A stretch of 64,000 bases of DNA. Source: an uncultured Pseudomonadales bacterium (GTDB lineage: Bacteria; Pseudomonadota; Gammaproteobacteria; Pseudomonadales; Porticoccaceae). Positions 60,385 to 64,000 of the stretch are shown one piece after another. Location: assembly GCA_943846685.1 (NCBI GenBank), contig OX044363.1, positions 310,001 to 374,000 of the forward strand. The letters run 5' to 3'. The translations under genes were made by a program, and so were the position numbers. The notes beneath the pieces were generated by a model. The model saw only the letters and a list, made by a program, of their open reading frames with translations, made no database searches and was not told the origin of the DNA. The stretch's first letter is position 1; each line of letters begins with the position of its first letter.

Positions 60385-60486
60385 TGTCGTAACTCGTCGC
60401 TTTAGGTAAACTGGGCGACTCAGCAACATTTCGTTGCAATAATCGATCAAGTTTAGATTAAATTTTTTTACCCCGGTGGATATAAA

Positions 60487-60813
60487 ATGGCTCGAATTAC
60501 TGTAGAAGATTGTTTGGATCACGTTGATAATCGTTTTGAACTGGTCATGGTTGGCTCCAAGCGCGCGCGCCAAATAGCCACCGGCGGCCGTCCAGCTCTG
60601 GTACCTGAAGAAAATGATAAGCCTACCGTTATAGCACTCCGTGAAATCGAAGAAGGCTTAGTGACTGCCGCTATTCTTACCGAAGTTCGTCAAGACTATG
60701 AGATTGTCGATGCGGATGCCGCTGAAGAAGGTAGCGACGCAGCTGAAGCTGGAACCGAGGCAGTTGTTGCAGCTCTAGAAGCATCAGAACCTCCTCAAGA
60801 GCCGTCCATCTAA
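60487..60813 (+). CDS. rpoZ: RNA polymerase omega subunit
   Basis: A 108-residue subunit that aids assembly of RNA polymerase and, in E. coli, helps form a ppGpp site. [20 protein letters not shown] starts the protein, with the conserved RARQIATGG following. The C-terminal third is Glu/Ala-rich and disordered, as usual. GGTGG lies about seven bases upstream of the ATG. It is followed 28 bases later by spoT. Confidence 0.96.
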   Translation: MARITVEDCLDHVDNRFELVMVGSKRARQIATGGRPALVPEENDKPTVIALREIEEGLVTAAILTEVRQDYEIVDADAAEEGSDAAEAGTEAVVAALEASEPPQEPSI

Positions 60814-60841
60814 GGCTCAATAAGACCCGGGAGAGAGTTTT

Positions 60842-62955
60842 TTGGCGCTGCGCTTACTGTTAGATAAACTCTCTTTCTATCTCGAAGCTAAAGAAGTCAG
60901 CCGCGTAGAGCGCGCTTACAGATTTGCCGAGAAATGCCACGAAGGCCAGATGCGCCAGAGTGGCGATGCCTATATTTCCCATCCTCTGGCGGTTGCCCAT
61001 ATCCTCGCTGATATGCGTATGGACCATGAGAGCCTGATGGCCGCCATGCTTCACGATGTTATCGAAGATACTGGCGTTACCAAAGGCCAGATAAGTCGTC
61101 GTTTTGGTCGCCCGGTCGCCGATCTGGTTGACGGGGTCAGTAAGCTCACCGAAATCGAGTTTGAATCAAAAGCCCATCAGCAGGCAGAAAGTTTCCAGAA
61201 AATGACCCTGGCCATGTCGCGAGATATTCGCGTGGTTTTGGTAAAGCTCGCCGACCGACTGCACAATATGCGCACCCTCGGGGTTTTGGCCCCGGCCAAA
61301 CGCCGACGTATCGCTCGCGAAACACTCGACATTTATGCGCCGATTGCCCAGCGTCTGGGTATCAATGATATTCGACTCGAACTTGAAGACCTCGGCTTTG
61401 CCGCCATGTATCCGCTGCGCCACCGGCGTCTGCGCGAGGCCATGAAGGCGGCAAAAAAGAATCGCAAAGAAGTTGTCACCGAAATTCATCAGGCGATTGA
61501 AATACGCCTTGATAAAGAAGACTTAGAAGGCACGGTTAAGAGTCGCGAAAAGCATCTCTGGAGCATCTACCGCAAGATGCGCGAAAAGCATCGCTCATTC
61601 CGTGACATTATGGATGTATTCGCCTTCCGCCTGATCGTTAACAGCGTTGATGACTGCTACCGAACACTCGGCATGATACACAATCTTTTCAAGCCGGTGC
61701 CCGGCGAATTTAAAGACTATATCGCCATCCCCAAAGCCAATGGCTACCAGTCCCTGCACACGGTATTAGTGGGTATGCACGGCGTAGTTATCGAAGTGCA
61801 GATACGCACCGTCGAAATGGAAGCCATGGCCAGCTACGGCATCGCCGCTCACTGGGAATATAAAACCGGCCATCAGGGCGCCGACGTCAATCAGCGGCGT
61901 GCCGCCAGATGGGTTCAGGGTCTGCTGGATATGCAGCTGCAGGCGGGCGACTCGCTGGAATTTCTCGAGCATGTTAAGGCCGATCTATTCCCCGACGAAG
62001 TCTATGTATTTACCCCCAAAGGTAATATTGTCGAACTGCCCTCGGGCGCTACGCCTATCGACTTCGCCTATTCGGTGCACACCGGACTCGGCAACAGCTG
62101 TATTGCCTGCCGCGTAGACGGGCAGCTAACACCGCTCTCGGAACAGTTACAGAGTGGTCAGAAAGTCGAGATTATCAGCGCCGAAGAAGCACAGCCAAAT
62201 CCAAGCTGGTTAAACTTTGTAGTCAGCGCCAAAGCGCGCAGTGCAATTCGCCACTTCCTCAAGCATCAGCAACATGACGAATCTGTAGATCTGGGCAAAC
62301 GCCTACTCGACCAGTCTCTGAGTCGCTTGGGAACCAACTACAATCAACTTAAAAAGTCGCAGATCAAAGGCTTGCTCAAAGAGACCGGCGCCAAGACCTT
62401 TGAATATATTCTGCAGCAGATTGGCCTCGGCAATCGCGTGCCCTTTGCTGTGGCAAACCTGCTGGTTCCGGCAGCCAAACGCAAGCCAGTGAAGAGAGCA
62501 AAAACTCGACACTCCCGGTTATGGTTGATGCCTCTGATGGTCTGCTGCTGCAGTATGCCCGCTGCTGCCACCCGATACCAGGAGATCCTATCGTCGGCCA
62601 TATCTCGCCGGGTAAAGGCCTAGTGATTCATCTGGAATCCTGCCGCAATCTTGTCGAAATTCGCAACAATCCAGAAAAATGCATGCCGCTGGCCTGGTCA
62701 AATAATGTCAGCGGTGAGTTCCCTGTCGAGCTTAAAGTAGAGATCACACCGGAGCGCGGCTTTATTGCTGCCCTGGCATCGCGAATGACCGAATCAGATG
62801 CCACTATTGAAAATATTAGCGTCGATGAAAAAGATGCCTTTACCAGTGTAGTCGACGTTGTACTGACCGTGCGCGACCGCATTCATCTGGCAGATATTCT
62901 CAGACGCATCCGCGGCTTGAAACATGTGCGCCGCATCCATCGCGTTAAAAATTAA
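60842..62955 (+). CDS. spoT: Bifunctional (p)ppGpp synthetase/hydrolase SpoT, with an apparent -1 frameshift
   Basis: Makes and degrades (p)ppGpp. The first frame (60842-62623) holds the HD hydrolase domain (SHPLAVAHILADMRM; AAMLHDVIEDT), the synthetase domain (DIMDVFAFRLIV; IAIPKANGYQSLHT), the TGS domain (VYVFTPKGNIVELPSGATPI) and part of the helical domain. The ZFD/CC and ACT domains are in the -1 frame: YARCCHPIPGDPIVGH and onward to 62955. The switch lies at a five-A run near 62503; one more A, or a -1 slip of lysyl-tRNA on AAA, gives about 703 residues, the normal SpoT size. Start is TTG 60842 with GGAGAG upstream. Unresolved, the protein ends with about 29 foreign residues and lacks its C-terminal regulatory domains. 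Confidence 0.88.
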
Positions 62956-62976
62956 TGACCGACAATGGAGACTACC

Positions 62977-63360
62977 GTGACCAATAAAGCCGTAATTCAT
63001 ACAGACAACGCCCCCGCCGCCATAGGCACTTATTCTCAGGCAGTTAAGGTCAACAACACTGTTTATCTGTCTGGACAGATTCCTCTCGACCCCCAGACCA
63101 TGGAACTGGTCGACAGCGATATCAAGGCGAGTATTCGTCAGGTTTTTGATAACCTCAGCGCAGTTTGCGCAGCCTCTGGCGGCGATCTCGGCAATATAGT
63201 CAAACTGAATATCTTCCTCACCGACCTAGGCAACTTTACTGCGGTCAATGAGGTGATGGCGGAATATTTTCAGCAGCCATTCCCGGCCCGTGCAGCGATT
63301 GGGGTCAGTGAATTACCCAAGGGCGCGCAGGTAGAAATGGATGGGATCGTAGTAATCTAA
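62977..63360 (+). CDS. ridA: RidA family enamine/imine deaminase
   Basis: Hydrolyses reactive 2-aminoacrylate and related enamines made by PLP enzymes such as threonine dehydratase. The 127-residue protein matches E. coli RidA (128): [20 protein letters not shown] near the N terminus, LSGQIPLDP, the conserved arginine in [23 protein letters not shown] 62977 is the chosen start: GGAG lies six bases upstream and the family length fits; an ATG at 62965 is in frame but would add four residues and overlaps that site. It follows spoT by 21 bases, as in Pseudomonas. Confidence 0.93.
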   Translation: MTNKAVIHTDNAPAAIGTYSQAVKVNNTVYLSGQIPLDPQTMELVDSDIKASIRQVFDNLSAVCAASGGDLGNIVKLNIFLTDLGNFTAVNEVMAEYFQQPFPARAAIGVSELPKGAQVEMDGIVVI

Positions 63361-63378
63361 AAAAGCTATTTAAAGAAG

Positions 63379-64000
63379 CTATTCAGGCAAGGCATCAATT
63401 AAAGACTGATAACCCTCTTTATAACCCGGGTAGATAAACTTATAGCCGGTTTCTAAAAGCCGCTGGTTACTACAGCGGCGAATCGCCTTCTGCTCGACAA
63501 TCTCATCCTGTAAATCAACGTTTAATTGCGCCGCCAGCCACAGACGTAAATCGTGCTGTGTCACCGGCGCGCAGTCAGTCGCCACATACAGACTATCGAG
63601 CTTATCGCCACTTTCAAAACAGCGAATCAAGTGCGCCAACACCCCCGCGCAATCATCACTGTGAATACGATTACTCCACTGCTCGGGCTGAGCCGGGCGG
63701 CCTTTTCCGGCCAATATCTGACCGAGCATACGGGTGCGGCCGGGGCCATAGATACCAGAAAATCTGACAATAATAGAAGCGCAGGGCAGTGCGGAAATAT
63801 GTTCCTCTGCCTGCAACAGCAACTTGCCGGAAAATGACAGCGGTGCTGTCGCCGACAGCTCATCGACCCAGGCACCCTGATTGTCGCCGTAGACACTGGT
63901 ACTAGAAACCCAGATAACCAGACGCGGTTTATGTTCAGCCTTATCAATCGCAGTGGCGAGGGTTGTCGCGCCATCCACATAGGACTTTTGGTAGGCCTCC
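63379..64000 (-). CDS. NAD-dependent epimerase/dehydratase-family protein (YeeZ-like), 5' truncated
   Basis: The gene runs off the right edge, so its start lies outside the window; about 207 residues are visible. It is an extended short-chain dehydrogenase-fold protein: VIWVSSTSVYGDNQGAWVDE with the Ser...Tyr catalytic pattern region, then IIVRFSGIYGPGRTRML and RIHSDDCAGVLAHLI, typical of the YeeZ subgroup found in many gammaproteobacteria. The glycine-rich NAD-binding N terminus is not visible. It is convergent with ridA with an 18-base gap. Substrate unknown. Confidence 0.82.
   Translation of the reverse strand, partial: EAYQKSYVDGATTLATAIDKAEHKPRLVIWVSSTSVYGDNQGAWVDELSATAPLSFSGKLLLQAEEHISALPCASIIVRFSGIYGPGRTRMLGQILAGKGRPAQPEQWSNRIHSDDCAGVLAHLIRCFESGDKLDSLYVATDCAPVTQHDLRLWLAAQLNVDLQDEIVEQKAIRRCSNQRLLETGYKFIYPGYKEGYQSLIDALPE

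Overview
The window is a 64 kb piece of core chromosome from a Gram-negative gammaproteobacterium. The best fit is a marine Cellvibrionales/SAR92-like or Pseudomonas-related lineage. This rests on gene order: parC-parE-yqiA-cpdA-yqiB-nudF facing tolC; ilvE-glnE; argE-argA; rppH-ptsP-lgt-thyA-folA; radC/coaBC-algC-argB; and rph-pyrE/yicC-gmk-rpoZ-spoT-ridA. These neighbourhoods are familiar from Pseudomonas and its relatives. Base composition looks balanced by eye (not computed). I found no tRNA, rRNA, prophage, insertion sequence or CRISPR array.

Layout. 1-8.3 kb (+): a 5'-truncated RND exporter, uup, gpmI, envC and ctpA. 8.4-16.8 kb (-): a GlsB-type membrane protein, a small MscS channel, a block of intergenic repeats, then parC, parE, yqiA, cpdA, yqiB and nudF. 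16.9-21.4 kb: tolC and waaA, tail to tail, then two glycosyltransferases. 21.4-32.5 kb: ilvE, glnE, an orphan GspE/PulE-type ATPase, argE-argA, a GT32-type glycosyltransferase and ilvD. 32.5-37.7 kb (-): a six-gene TonB energising operon (DUF3450, TtpC-like, ExbB, ExbD, TonB, TPR protein). 37.8-43 kb (-): folA, thyA, lgt, ptsP and rppH. 43-48.3 kb: HAD phosphatase, gcvH, DUF481 protein, srkA, arfB, DUF1653 protein, FAH-family enzyme and DUF4870-like protein. 48.3-64 kb: cold-shock gene, rpmB-rpmG, radC, coaBC, a membrane-anchored AlgC, argB, slmA, DUF4124 protein, pyrE, rph, yicC, S1/P1 nuclease, gmk, rpoZ, spoT, ridA and a 5'-truncated epimerase-like gene.

How the genes work together. Most are housekeeping: topoisomerase IV, arginine synthesis (argA, argB, argE), branched-chain amino acids (ilvD, ilvE), pyrimidine and thymidylate metabolism, the nitrogen PTS and GlnE, (p)ppGpp metabolism, division and peptidoglycan control (EnvC, SlmA), and LPS or surface sugar synthesis (WaaA, AlgC, three glycosyltransferases). 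The TonB operon is the clearest dedicated multi-protein machine.

Oddities. Reading-frame breaks cluster between 16.6 and 18.75 kb (nudF once, tolC about four times, waaA once), and one more lies in spoT at an A run near 62.5 kb. Sequencing or assembly error is the simplest explanation, but real decay or slippage is not excluded. Also notable are an acidic Asp/Phe/Gly repeat loop in the RND exporter, a phosphomannomutase fused to a two-TM periplasmic sensor-like region with a hexapeptide repeat linker, and a mosaic of REP-like repeats upstream of mscS. I did not find a convincing undescribed system; the AlgC fusion and the RND acidic loop are the least explained coding features.
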